From the NCBI GenBank assembly GCA_963769945.1, contig CAVYOA010000014.1:496001-560000 (forward strand): a DNA stretch of 64,000 bases. The letters are read 5' to 3'. The position numbers were made by a program, and so were the translations under genes. The first letter of the stretch is position 1, and each line of letters opens with the position of its first letter. Below the pieces are notes generated by a model. That model saw only the letters and a program-made list of their open reading frames with translations. It made no database searches and was not told the origin of the DNA. This document shows, in pieces, positions 25,212 to 34,532 of this stretch. The stretch is from WHSW01 sp963769945 (GTDB lineage Bacteria; Actinomycetota; Thermoleophilia; Solirubrobacterales; 70-9).

Positions 25212-25307
25212 AGATCATCCCTGAGACTGATCCCTCGCCCGCACCGAGCAGCTAGATTTCGCGCCACAAGAAACGGCTTCTCCGGCATCGGAGGGGACTC
25301 AGCCGCA

Positions 25308-25325
25308 GGCCAGGGGGGTCTGGCC
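25308..25325. repeat. Short perfect hairpin GGCCAG-GGGGGT-CTGGCC
   Basis: A 6-bp perfect stem with a G-rich 6-base loop lies in the 133-base gap after the WS/DGAT gene, 20 bases before the TTG start of the cupredoxin gene and just before its AAAGGA ribosome site. It may end the upstream transcript or shape the cupredoxin leader. No T-run is present. Confidence 0.4.
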
Positions 25326-25344
25326 TCGAGAAAGGATCACTGTT

Positions 25345-25910
25345 TTGAAGAAAGCAGCAATGTTGGCCGCTGCTGCGGCCGCGGTTACAGGGTCGATGAT
25401 CGTCGCTGTCGGTGGCGCTTCGGCGACCACCGAGTCATCGAAGGCAGGCGCCACCTTGATCACGATGGAGCTGGAGGGCCGGGAGCTGTTCTTCGATGGC
25501 CCCGCCACGGTCGCCGCGGGCGAGGTGCTGAAGATCAAGAACAACACCAACGGGCGCAAGGTCGGACCGCACACGTTCTCGCTGACCAAGGCCAGAGGTA
25601 CGGCCGTCCATCGACGACAACGAGGCGCTGAGGGCGTGCGGGCGCGAGCTCAAGGGTCTGTGCGGTGCGATCGCCGCCTGGCACAAGTTCGATTTCGAGT
25701 CCGAGGAGATCGACCGCCCGATTGTCGAGGTCGGCAAGGAGGGCTGGAGCCTCGAGGGCGACAAGAAACGCACCGGCGACTCCTGGTTCGCCTTTGGTCG
25801 TCGTGGCGAAGTCGGACAAGCGCAAGGTCACCGCGGACGCCGGCGACACGCTGACGTATTTCTGCGCGGTTCATCCCGAGATGCAGGGTGAGATCGAAGT
25901 CGTCGAGTAA
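25345..25910 (+). CDS. Secreted cupredoxin-like copper protein, frameshifted twice
   Basis: A TTG start gives MKKAAMLAAAAAAVTGSMIV, a signal peptide ending near GGASA, after AAAGGA at about 25331. The cupredoxin core has one copper ligand in VGPHTFSLTK. The frame shifts at GG 25590-25591: one G less gives TKPEVRPSIDDNEALRACG. It shifts again at TTT 25793-25795: one T less gives FALVVVAKSDKRKVTADAG. The end TLTYFCAVHPEMQGEIEVVE supplies the Cys, His and Met ligands of a type 1 copper site. Two extra cysteines lie in the insert (RACGRELKGLCGA). It is followed by a multicopper oxidase and could pass electrons to it. Confidence 0.8.
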
Positions 25911-27513
25911 CGCGGCTACGGACGTTTCGACCGTCCCGGCAGAGCAGGGCGCGCGCTTTCGGCGTCGCGCCCTGCTCGGCGCCGGTCTCGCGGGCGCGGC
26001 GGCGCTCGTCGTTCCCGCCCGCCTGCGCTCGCTTCTGAGCACACCTGCGCTGGCGGCGAAACCGTCCGCGGCAGGATTTCGAAGCAAGCTCAGAATCCCG
26101 CCGGTGCTCACCGGCGCCCAGATCGAGCTCGAGATGAAACAGGCAAGCGTCGCCGCGATGCCGGGCCGAAAGACGCGGATGTGGACCTACGGGGGCAGCT
26201 TCCCCGGCCCGACGATCCGCCGCCCTGCGGGCGAGGCGACGGAGGTGACGTTCGTGCATCGGCTTCCCGCCAAGGCCGGTGAGCTCTCGGTCCACCTTCA
26301 TGGCGGCCACAACCGCAGCGAGCACGACGGCCAGCCCGGCGGTCTCACCGCGAGCCAGCCGCGCGCGTTCTTCTGCGATATCTCGGCCAGGCTCTCGCCG
26401 CGCGCGTCGGGCAACGACCTGCTGATCGCGCCCAGCGCCCAGCGCACCTATCTCTACGAGGGAATCGAAGACGGCGCGCCTGAGCGCAGCGCGTTTCAGT
26501 GGTATCACGACCACCGTCTCGAGCGCACTGCGTTCAACGTTTGGCAGGGCCTGGCGGGGATGTGGATCACCGACGACGAGCTCGACGCCTCGCTGCCGCT
26601 GCCGGAGGGCGAGCGCGACCTGGCGCTGATGATCAGCGACCGCTCCTTCGACAAGCACAACCAGCTCACCGACCCGTTCGGAGCGTTCGCCTCGGCGCCC
26701 AACGACGGCACCACCGGCCGCAGCGTGCTCGTAAACGGCGTCTTTCGTCCCTATCACCGGGTCAGCGCCACACGTCACCGCCTGCGCATCCTCAATGCCT
26801 CGCACTTTCGCAGCTACAACCTCGTGCTCAGCGGCAAAGCGAAGATGGTTCAGATCGCGACCGAGTCAGGCCTGATGCCGGCCCCGATCAAGCGCAAGCA
26901 GATTCTCGTTGGGCCGGGCGAGCGGGTCGAGGTGATCGTCGACTTCGCAAGCTCGGCCGGGAAGCAAGTCGAGCTACAAAGCGTCAAGCGCCGCGGCGCC
27001 GACGAGCTCGGCTCGACCGCATACGTCGGCTCGTTGATGGAGTTCAGAGTTGGCAAGCGCGAGGCCGACGAGACAAGCGTCCCAGCGAGTCTGCGGCCAC
27101 TACCGGCGTGGGTCGCCTCCGCCCCACCCTCACCCAGTCGCAGCTGGAAGTTCACGGTCGGCACAGGCTTTCGCCCGAGCTGGCTCGTCAACGGCAAGAC
27201 CTTCGACCCGTCGCGCGCGGATGCTTTCCCCGTGCTCGATACGACCGAGACCTGGGAGCTTCACAACGCCACCGCCGTCGCGCACCTGGTCCACCTGCAC
27301 CACACCGACTGGTACATGCTGTCGCGAAACGGCAAGCGCCCGGCGCCGTGGGAAGAGTGCTTGAAAGAGACCTTCTTCCTCGACCCCGGCGACCGCGTCG
27401 TCATCGCCGGTCACTTCAGCGACTACACGGGCAAGTACGTGATCCATTGCCACATGCTCGACCATGAGGACCACGGCCTAATGACCCAGTTCGAGGTCGT
27501 TGCACCGAGCTGA
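25888..27513 (+). CDS. Multicopper oxidase, probably Tat-exported
   Basis: A 541-residue laccase/CotA/bilirubin-oxidase-like enzyme. The N-terminus has a twin-arginine-like RFRRRALLGAGLAGAAAL ahead of a hydrophobic stretch. All four copper motifs are present: HLHGGHNR, FQWYHDHRLERTAFN, HLVHLHHTDWY and IHCHMLDHEDHGLM, the last holding the type 1 Cys, His and Met and type 3 histidines. The GTG at 25888 overlaps the cupredoxin gene by 23 bases. Such oxidases couple oxidation of phenols, Cu(I), Mn(II) or bilirubin-like substrates to O2 reduction. The substrate is unknown. Confidence 0.92.
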   Translation: MRSKSSSNAATDVSTVPAEQGARFRRRALLGAGLAGAAALVVPARLRSLLSTPALAAKPSAAGFRSKLRIPPVLTGAQIELEMKQASVAAMPGRKTRMWTYGGSFPGPTIRRPAGEATEVTFVHRLPAKAGELSVHLHGGHNRSEHDGQPGGLTASQPRAFFCDISARLSPRASGNDLLIAPSAQRTYLYEGIEDGAPERSAFQWYHDHRLERTAFNVWQGLAGMWITDDELDASLPLPEGERDLALMISDRSFDKHNQLTDPFGAFASAPNDGTTGRSVLVNGVFRPYHRVSATRHRLRILNASHFRSYNLVLSGKAKMVQIATESGLMPAPIKRKQILVGPGERVEVIVDFASSAGKQVELQSVKRRGADELGSTAYVGSLMEFRVGKREADETSVPASLRPLPAWVASAPPSPSRSWKFTVGTGFRPSWLVNGKTFDPSRADAFPVLDTTETWELHNATAVAHLVHLHHTDWYMLSRNGKRPAPWEECLKETFFLDPGDRVVIAGHFSDYTGKYVIHCHMLDHEDHGLMTQFEVVAPS

Positions 27514-27557
27514 CCTCGGGCCGGATCGGCGTTACACGAGCTGAATCAGTGATTCAG

Positions 27558-27713
27558 CTAGTGGTCGTGGGCCATCTCGAGAATCTGCTCACGGCTCATC
27601 TTGCCGACGAGCTCGGGGTGGCGCTCGTCGATGTGCGCCTCGACCTTGGTCACCAGCTCGTCGTCAGACTCCGCCTCGACGTCCGTACCGCATTCGCAGT
27701 GAACGACTTTCAT
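27558..27713 (-). CDS. DUF1059 small protein
   Basis: A 51-residue protein starting MKVVHCECGTDVEAESDDEL and continuing EAHIDERHPELVGKMSREQI. The CxC pair and HxxxxHP-type histidines suggest a small metal-binding fold, as in the DUF1059 family. AAGGAGGAAG just upstream is a strong ribosome site and fixes the start at 27713. It follows the 141-residue hypothetical gene by 19 bases on the same strand. The family has no known function. Confidence 0.82.
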   Translation of the reverse strand: MKVVHCECGTDVEAESDDELVTKVEAHIDERHPELVGKMSREQILEMAHDH

Positions 27714-27732
27714 TGCTTCCTCCTTGTTGTGA

Positions 27733-28158
27733 TCAGATTCCCAAGTCGCGCAGAAAGCGCGGCTCGTGGCCCTCGACGTAAACGAACAATGGCGTCGGCA
27801 CACCCTCCTCGGCGGCCTTGGCCGCATCGTCGTGAGCTGCCGAGTCGGCGGGCGCCTCAGCTGGGGCGTCGGCGTCTTGCCACTCGCGCGTGGCCGGGTT
27901 CCAGCGGGTGCTCGCAACCTCGCCAAACAAGCCGTCATCAATGAGCGTCTCGCGAACGACACGCTCGGCCTCGGCGCAGGCGTCGCGGCTCTCGGTGTAG
28001 ACGAACAGCTTCGGGCCGTCGCGGGTGACGATCACGCTCTCGCCGAGGCGGTCGGCAACCTCGTTGTCGAGATCGAGCGCAGCCAGGCGCTCGGAGAACG
28101 GGTGGCCGTGAGCCTCGTCGTCGAGGTCGACCTCAACCCGGTATTCGTCGCGTGCCAT
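27733..28158 (-). CDS. Conserved-looking hypothetical acidic protein
   Basis: A 141-residue soluble acidic protein: MARDEYRVEVDLDDEAHGHP at the start, SVIVTRDGPKLFVYTESRDA in the middle (a beta-alpha-beta pattern), then an Ala/Asp/Glu-rich linker and a C-terminal VPTPLFVYVEGHEPRFLRDL. The two similar FVYxE strands suggest a small ferredoxin-like fold. No family is recognised with certainty. It is co-directional with the DUF1059 gene. Confidence 0.7.
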   Translation of the reverse strand: MARDEYRVEVDLDDEAHGHPFSERLAALDLDNEVADRLGESVIVTRDGPKLFVYTESRDACAEAERVVRETLIDDGLFGEVASTRWNPATREWQDADAPAEAPADSAAHDDAAKAAEEGVPTPLFVYVEGHEPRFLRDLGI

Positions 28159-28226
28159 CGCGGCTCAAGCTACCCGATATCGCTCGCATGGTTCGCCGCT
28201 GACCGGCCCACTAGGCTGACCTCACT

Positions 28227-28478
28227 GTGGAGCAGGTGATCCAGGTGATCGGAGCGTTGATGATCCTGGCCGGCTTCGCCGCGGCGCAGCTCGGACGCCT
28301 GCGTGTCGACTCGATCGCCTACCTCGTTCTCAACCTGATCGGGTCGATCATCCTGGCTGTGCTCGCGCTCGCCGAGCAGCAGTGGGGATTCTTGCTGCTC
28401 GAGGCCGTCTGGGCAGTGGTTTCGGCGTGGAGCCTGGCACGCGTCGCGCGCGGCCTGCCCGTTGCCGGCGGGCATTGA
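28227..28478 (+). CDS. CBU_0592-like small membrane protein
   Basis: An 83-residue protein with two or three closely spaced hydrophobic helices: QVIGALMILAGFAAAQLGRL, SIAYLVLNLIGSIILAVLAL and WGFLLLEAVWAVVSAWSL. The helix pattern with YLVLNLIGS and LLLEAVWAVVS is typical of the CBU_0592-like domain, of unknown role. The TGA overlaps the TTG start of the glycosidase (TTGA, 28475-28478). Confidence 0.78.
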   Translation: MEQVIQVIGALMILAGFAAAQLGRLRVDSIAYLVLNLIGSIILAVLALAEQQWGFLLLEAVWAVVSAWSLARVARGLPVAGGH

Positions 28479-29680
28479 ACCTGCGACCGCAAGACCTCGC
28501 TGCCCGGCGTGCCGCCGACCGGCGCGCGCGGGCTCTGCGCCGGCGCCGCGTGGCGATCGGTGCGATCGGCAGCCTGGCCGCAATCGCCGCCGTGCTCGCA
28601 GTGCTATTGCCCAGTGGCGACGAACCCGCCTCGACTGGGGATCGAGAGGCAGGGGCCACCGTTGAGCCGCCGGCATGCCCGGAGGCGATAGCCGCCGACC
28701 CCAGCCGGCTCGTCGGCCAGACGCTCGTCGTGCCGCATGGAGGCGACCGCGACCGAGTCGTTGCGCCGTCGTGTTCGTCGCGGCGAGATTGCCGGGGTGA
28801 TCCTGTTCCCCCTGACGGAGCTGACCCCGGCGTATTGGCGACTGAGATCGCCAAGCTCCACGCCGCCGCCCGGGCCGGCAAGATGGCCCCGCCCATCGTC
28901 GCCATCGATCAGGAGGGCGGCGAGGTCAAGCGCCTGCCCGCGCTTCCGCCCGACGTCTCGCCGGCCGAGCTCGCCGGCGCGAGCCCGGGTGCGGCGCGAA
29001 GCGAGGGCGCGGCAACCGGCGCCGCGCTGACCGCGCTCGGCGTCAACGTCGACCTCGCGCCCGTACTCGACGTTGCCCAGGCGCCGAGCTCGTTCATCGC
29101 GTCGCGCACGTTCGGCAGCGACCCGAGCGCGGCAGCCACGCGCGCCGTCGGTTTCGGCGAGGGCCTGCAATCCGAGCGTGTCGCGGCCACGGCAAAGCAC
29201 TTCCCCGGCCTCGGCCTTGCCGTCGCCAACACCGACGTCGAGCCGAGCCCGGTCGACGGCGCCAGGAGCGAGCTCGAAGCCAGCCTGGAGCCGTTTCGCG
29301 TCGCCACCGAAGCCGGCTTCGAGCTGACCATGGTTGCGAACGCGACTTACCCGGCCTATGACGATCGCTTACCGGCGTCGCTTTCGCCGAGGCTGATCGA
29401 CGGCCTGCTGCGCGACAAGCTCGGGTTCGACGGCGTCGTCATCACCGACGATCTCGGAGCCGGGGCGATCACGGGTGCGGGCTTCGACGAGGGCGAGGCG
29501 GCTGTCGCCTCGGCTGCGGCCGGCGCCGACGTGTTGCTGTTCGCGCTGACGAGCGGCGAGCAGGCCGCCAAGGCCCTGATTCGGGACCTGCGCCGCGGTC
29601 GACTCGATCAACGATCGCTGCTGGCTAGTTGCGCGCGCGTCAACGCGCTGCGTCGGCGGTTTGCCCAGTTCAGCGGCTGA
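28475..29680 (+). CDS. Glycoside hydrolase family 3 (NagZ-like), membrane-anchored; short out-of-frame patch
   Basis: The TTG start at 28475 gives a basic N-terminus and one membrane anchor (VAIGAIGSLAAIAAVLAVLL). The GH3 barrel follows with PPIVAIDQEGGEVKRLP, VNVDLAPVLDVA, TAKHFPGLG and the nucleophile region VVITDDLGAGAI. Between about 28734 and 28828 the written frame is nonsense. The next frame there reads MEATATESLRRRVRRGEIAG then VILFPLTELTP, typical GH3, so a +1 near 28733 is compensated by a -1 near 28829. NagZ enzymes remove N-acetylglucosamine from wall fragments. The loop after KHFPG lacks the usual catalytic-dyad histidine, so specificity is uncertain. Confidence 0.83.
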   Translation: MNLRPQDLAARRAADRRARALRRRRVAIGAIGSLAAIAAVLAVLLPSGDEPASTGDREAGATVEPPACPEAIAADPSRLVGQTLVVPHGGDRDRVVAPSCSSRRDCRGDPVPPDGADPGVLATEIAKLHAAARAGKMAPPIVAIDQEGGEVKRLPALPPDVSPAELAGASPGAARSEGAATGAALTALGVNVDLAPVLDVAQAPSSFIASRTFGSDPSAAATRAVGFGEGLQSERVAATAKHFPGLGLAVANTDVEPSPVDGARSELEASLEPFRVATEAGFELTMVANATYPAYDDRLPASLSPRLIDGLLRDKLGFDGVVITDDLGAGAITGAGFDEGEAAVASAAAGADVLLFALTSGEQAAKALIRDLRRGRLDQRSLLASCARVNALRRRFAQFSG

Positions 29681-31254
29681 GCTCGAACTCGAACTCGGCT
29701 CGATCTCGGGTGTAGATCCATTCGCCACGCCGATCGCGCTTCGAGACGCGGCCGTCGGCGTTGACCAAGACCGCCGTGATTCGCTCGTACCTGCGCGGCG
29801 AGTTCAGCGTCACCTTCGCGCGACCGCCGCGGGCGAGGTAGCGGTCCCGGACCATTACCGAGCCGGAGAGGTCGTTCGGGCCAAATCGCGCGATCAGGGC
29901 GATGCCCGAACGTACGCCGTGCTCGACTTCGGCGGAGAGCTTGATCGGCGCGGCAGAGTCCGTCCTGACGTCGAAGAGACGGTAGGCCGTGTGGTCGAGG
30001 CGGATTCGCGCGCGATCGCCCTTCGATAACGATCCCGTGCGCTTGACGTCTGCGAAGCGGTCGGAATCGACGATTCCGCCGAAGCCCGAGCGCCATTCCG
30101 ACGGTCGCGGTGGCGAAATTGGCGAAGTCGCGAGAGAACCCGCGCCCACCGGCCTTGCGGATTGCGAGGTCATAGGCGGCGATCGCGTTGTCGGGCGGCT
30201 TGGCTTGCTCGGAGAGCTCCCACGCCGAGCGGATCAGATCGACGCCGTAGTTTCCGGCGCCGTAGTCGAGCCAGTGATTCCAGACGGCGACGCCGTAGAT
30301 CCGCAGCTGCCTCGCCGCGCTGGGGTCTGTGATCGGCGTGCCGGGCCTGGAGGCGAAGCTGCGAACGTAGAAGAGATAGTCGTCGATCGTGGGATAGACG
30401 TGGTTCTCGGCCCAGGTCGCGGTCGATTCGAACATCCACGGCTCCTCGAAGGAGTCGTAGTTCTGCTGCAGCAGGTGGTTGTACTCGTGCGCGAGTGTGA
30501 CCCTGGCGGGATCGAGCGAGTCCGCATACCCGTACTCGGCGAAGGCGAAGTCATCGTCGACGACGATGTAGCCGTACTGGCTGCGCGCTGCGCCCTGGCC
30601 GGGGTCGGGTGACTCATAGCCGAAGATGCCATCACGTCCGAGCTGGCGCAGATAGATGTCGGCGTGAGCGCCGGGGTCGGCGCCGCATCCGCTCTTGTCG
30701 GGTTTCGGCGGCGCCCAGCCGAGCGTGCCAGGTGCGACCTCTATCGACCGTGAGTACTCCGCGATCTCGACGATCGCCTCGACGTAGTCGGGGATGCCGT
30801 CGCCGTCGGCGCTGCCGTTGGTGTCGCTGAGGTCGGGCGCGTCCTCCAGGGCGGAGTCGTTGACCCAATGGACGCAGAAATGCGGGCTCTCGACGCTGGC
30901 CACCGCGGCGCCGGCGGGGTAGCCGTCTCCGTACTGGTCGGCGATGCCGTCCGTCGGCCGTGCGAGCAGGCCGCGCGCGCGGCGGCGATCGGCGTCCCCA
31001 AGTTGCGAGTAGGAGGCGGCAAGCTGATTCAAGGCGACGGTCGCATCCGGCGGCTCGGCCGCCGCAAGGGGTGTTGTCGAGAGCGCCTGCGGTTCGGGTG
31101 CCAGCGCCGCTTCAGCGGCTTCGAGCGCCGCAAGCGCATCCGCCGTAGATGCATCGGCCGGCACTTTCAGAGCGCTCGCAACAGGTGCTGCGATCAGCGC
31201 AATCTGGACGGCGGTGGCTACCGCTGCAAGTCGAATAAGGGCTGTGTTTCCCAT
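29670..31254 (-). CDS. Secreted metalloprotease-like protein (HEYNH motif), frameshifted
   Basis: I start at ATG 31254, which gives a signal peptide (MGNTALIRLAAVATAVQIAL, cleaved near VASALK). The protein has a calcium-loop-like DTNGSADGDGIPDYVEA, then the zinc motif LAHEYNHLLQQNYD (HExxH) followed by EPWMFESTATWAENHVYP, where the Glu could be the third ligand. This order resembles MXAN_6640-type putative metalloproteases. The frame breaks at the CC of 30098-30099; one base less gives ATATVEWRSGFGGIVDSDRF and a C-terminal beta-sandwich domain ending at 29670. The restored length is about 527 residues. Substrate unknown. The end overlaps the glycosidase gene by 11 bases. Confidence 0.75.
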
Positions 31255-31321
31255 GGTCGCAATCTCGGTCAGGCGCGTGGCGACAGCGCCGGGACCGGCC
31301 GCTGATCGTAGTCTGCGCCCC

Positions 31322-32972
31322 ATGAGTCAACCCGCTGCAGGCCTGCGCGTTGCGCTGGCTCAGATCAATCCGATCGTCGGTGACATCACGGGCAACGCGG
31401 ACCTGATCGCGAGCTGGATCGCCGATGCGAAGCGAGCCGGTGCCGATCTCGTTGTTTTCCCGGAGTTGTGCCTACCCGGCTATCCAGCCGAGGACCTCTA
31501 CCTGAAACACCATTTCGCAGCCGAGAACGTCGCCGCGCTCGAGCGCCTGGCGCCACTCGCCGACGGCATAGCCGCCGTCGTCGGCTTTGCCGAACCGTCT
31601 CTCGAGCAGGTCGAGCGGCGCCCCGACAGCCCAGCCCAGCGCTCGGTGCACAACTCGGCCGCTTTCTTGAACGAGGGACGGCTTGAGGCCATCTACCGCA
31701 AGAACCGCCTGCCCAACTACGGAGTCTTCGACGAGCTTCGGTACTTCGAGCCAGGCGTCGAGCCGCTCGTCGTCGAGGTCGGCGCAACCCGGGTGGGAAT
31801 CACCGATCTGCGAGGACGTGTGGGAGCCTGGGCCGCCGGCCGCACTGGAGGCGGAAGCCGGCGCGAAGCTGATCCTCAACCCATCCGGCTCGCCATACCT
31901 GCGCGGCAAGGGCGCCGATCGCGAGCAGATGTTTGCCGATCGCGCCCGTGCCTACGGTGTGCCCTTCGCTTTTTGCAACCTCGTCGGCGGCCAGGACGAG
32001 CTCGTCTTCGACGGTCAAAGCTTCGTCGTCGACGCTAGCGGCACGGTCGTCGCGCGAGCGCGACAATTCGAGCCGGATCTGCTGATCTGGGAGCTCGCAG
32101 GGCCAAGCGCGCGAGTCGAGCAACCGCTGGCCGACCTCGATGAGGTCTACGCCGCGCTCGTGCTCGGCCTTCGCGACTACACGCGAAAGAACCGCTTCGA
32201 GCATGCATTGGTGGGCCTCTCTGGAGGCATCGACTCGGCATTGGTGGCGATGCTCGCCGCCGATGCACTCGGCGCCGAGAGCCTCACGTGCGTCGTCATG
32301 CCCTCCCCCCACTCCAGCGCCGAGACCCAGGCCGACGCTCGCGCGACCGCGCACAACCTCGGCGCCGAGCTGGTCGAGTTGCCGATCGCGGCGGCAATGG
32401 ACGCCTACGCGGACACCCTCGCCGTCGCCGGGGGCATCGACGGACTCGCCGCCGAGAACGTTCAAGCCCGGATCCGCGGCAACCTGCTGATGGCTCTCTC
32501 GAACACGCGCGGCTCGCTCGTGCTCACCACGGGCAACAAGAGCGAGATGTCGGTCGGCTACGCGACCCTCTACGGCGACATGGCCGGTGGCCTGGCCGTA
32601 ATCAAGGACGTGCCCAAGCAGCTCGTCTACGAGCTGGTCGAGCACCGCAACGAGCTCGCGGGCACGCAGCTGGTCCCAGACTCGGTGCTCAGTCGAGCGC
32701 CGTCGGCCGAGCTCCGTCCCGACCAGCTCGATGAAGACTCCTTGCCCCCCTACGAGGTCCTCGACCGCGTGCTTGAGGGCTATGTCGAACGCGACCTCTC
32801 CCGCCAAGACCTCGTCGCCGAGGGGCTGCCGGAAGATCTCGTCGCAGAGGTGCTCAAGCTCGTCGACCGTGCCGAATATAAGCGCCGCCAGGCCCCGCCT
32901 GGCATCCGCATCACCTCCAAGGCCTTCGGTCGCGACCGGCGCCTCCCGATCACCAATCAGTACCGAAGCTGA
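31322..32972 (+). CDS. nadE: Glutamine-hydrolysing NAD(+) synthetase, frameshifted
   Basis: The last step of NAD synthesis. The N-terminal nitrilase-type glutaminase has LVVFPELCLPGYPAEDL, IYRKNRLPNYGVFDE and the nucleophile in ICEDVWEPG. The C-terminal synthetase has the PP-loop LVGLSGGIDSALVAML, TTGNKSEMSVGYATLYGDMA and LPPYEVLD. The frame is interrupted exactly before the catalytic loop: removing G at about 31805 turns GIT-DLRGR into GITICEDVW. The restored protein of about 549 residues is the normal length. NAD synthetase is normally essential, so a sequence error is likely. Confidence 0.9.
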
Positions 32973-33396
32973 CCCTGCAAAGACTTAGCTCTGGGCCGGG
33001 CTTCGGCCGCACCGCGATCGTCATCCGCACGATCGCGCAGAGGCGGCCCTCGTCGTCGGTGAGATCGCAGTCCCAGACCCAGGTGGTGGAGCCGCGATGA
33101 CGCGAGGTGGCCTCGCAGTTGACATGGCCCGACGAGATCGGGCGCAAGAACGATGCCTGGTTGGATTGCCCGACGGCGATCATCTCGTCGTGGCGAACCG
33201 TCTCCGAGGTCGCCGCCGAGCACACCGTCTCGGCCAGGGCCGCGATCGAGCCGCCGTGGACGGTCCCGAACGGCTGGCAGACATCCGCCGTCACGGCGAT
33301 CCGCGCCCGGGCCGTCTCCGGGCCGAGCTCCTGCATCTCGATGCCGATCGAGGGCGCCGAGACCGACTGATGGGATCTGGCTCGCCCTGCCTGCAT
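32950..33396 (-). CDS. PaaI-family hotdog thioesterase
   Basis: A 148-residue hotdog-fold acyl-CoA thioesterase: GIEMQELGPETARARIAVTA, the active-site segment CQPFGTVHGGSIAALAETV, and GQSNQASFLRPISSGHVNCE. The HGG and following Glu are the PaaI-type catalytic elements. The start at 33396 is the best fit; a nearby in-frame alternative was not found. It converges on nadE and overlaps its end by 23 bases. Confidence 0.82.
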   Translation of the reverse strand: MQAGRARSHQSVSAPSIGIEMQELGPETARARIAVTADVCQPFGTVHGGSIAALAETVCSAATSETVRHDEMIAVGQSNQASFLRPISSGHVNCEATSRHRGSTTWVWDCDLTDDEGRLCAIVRMTIAVRPKPGPELSLCRVSFGTDW

Positions 33397-33486
33397 TCGA
33401 TCTCACAATTTGCACGAGTCGAGCGCTTGCAGGCACAATCTAGACGGGGTTCCCTTTAACTCGCACCGCGTAGGCTTTCGGTTCCC

Positions 33487-34527
33487 ATGGCGATCACGCC
33501 CGACCAACGCGCGACCTTGCAGCTGTTGCTCGAACGCGGCAAGAGCTACTCCGACCTCGCGGCCCTCCTGGGTGTCGAGGAGGCCGACGTGCGCGCCCGA
33601 GCGCGAGCGGCGCTGACCGAGATGGCGGGCGCCGATCCCGACCGGACGGTCGCGCTCACCGACTACGTCGTCGGGCAGGCTGACCCGATCGATCGCGCCG
33701 ACGTCTCGCGCCATCTGCGCGAGGACGCCGACGACCGCGAGCTGGCCACCGAGCTGATCATCAGCCTGCGGGCTCTGTTTCCAGCTGCCGAGCTGCCGCG
33801 CCTGCCGGGAGAGCCACGAAGCGGCCGTCTCGCTCGCAGGCCCACAGGCGCTCGCGAGCGCTCGCCCTCACGCTTTGCGGGCGCTACGCGCGCGCTCCCC
33901 GACCTCACCGACAAGCGCACCCGCCTGCTCGCGGGGCTCGGGGTCGGCGCCTTGGTGCTCATTCTTGGTGTGCTGGTGATCACCGGCGCCTTCGGCGGCG
34001 ACGACGACGGCGATGTCTCGACGGCGGCTTCCAGCGACTCATCGACTACCGCCACCCCCGCTACCGACGAGGAGATTCAGACCGTCGCGCTGACCGCGAC
34101 CGGCGGTGGCAACGCCACCGGGGAGGCGGTGTTCGGCCTGGCGACTGGCGACACGCCGTACATCAACGTCGACATCACTGGACTCGATCCGGCACCGGAG
34201 GGTCAGAGCTACGTGGTCTGGCTGATGCTGAGCGAGACCGAGGGCTATCCACTTTCTCCGATCGAGGTCAGCGCGGACGGCGCGTTCACGAACCGCTTCG
34301 CGATTCCCTCGGCGATCCTGCCGGTGGTCGCGCGCGTGCGCTTCGTCGACGTCTCGATCGGCTCGGTGGAGGAGATCCGCAAGCTCGTCCGGCGAGCCGT
34401 TGAGAACGAGGCTCTCGTGCTGCGCAAGCCCGGCGACACGGTCTTGCTCGGCGAGATCCCCGCCGCGCAGCAGGGCGCGGGCGCGGGCGGCGCGGGCGGA
34501 GCCGCCGGCGCCGGCGAAGCTCCCTAG
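33487..34527 (+). CDS. Membrane protein with N-terminal HTH and C-terminal RskA-like ectodomain
   Basis: A 346-residue protein. Residues 1-45 look like a sigma-region-4/HTH unit (TLQLLLERGKSYSDLAALLG and VEEADVRARARAAL). Residues 50-100 are helical. A basic linker (110-146) leads to one membrane helix (147-169, LLAGLGVGALVLILGVLVIT). An Asp-rich and Ser/Thr-rich stretch follows. Residues 198-325 form a beta domain (VDITGLDPAPEGQSYVVWLM, then PIEVSADGAFTNRFAIP) like the outer part of RskA anti-sigma-K factors. The C-terminus is Gly/Ala-rich. It may be a one-piece membrane regulator that senses an outside signal. No paired sigma factor lies next to it. Confidence 0.7.
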   Translation: MAITPDQRATLQLLLERGKSYSDLAALLGVEEADVRARARAALTEMAGADPDRTVALTDYVVGQADPIDRADVSRHLREDADDRELATELIISLRALFPAAELPRLPGEPRSGRLARRPTGARERSPSRFAGATRALPDLTDKRTRLLAGLGVGALVLILGVLVITGAFGGDDDGDVSTAASSDSSTTATPATDEEIQTVALTATGGGNATGEAVFGLATGDTPYINVDITGLDPAPEGQSYVVWLMLSETEGYPLSPIEVSADGAFTNRFAIPSAILPVVARVRFVDVSIGSVEEIRKLVRRAVENEALVLRKPGDTVLLGEIPAAQQGAGAGGAGGAAGAGEAP

Positions 34528-34532
34528 GGCAA

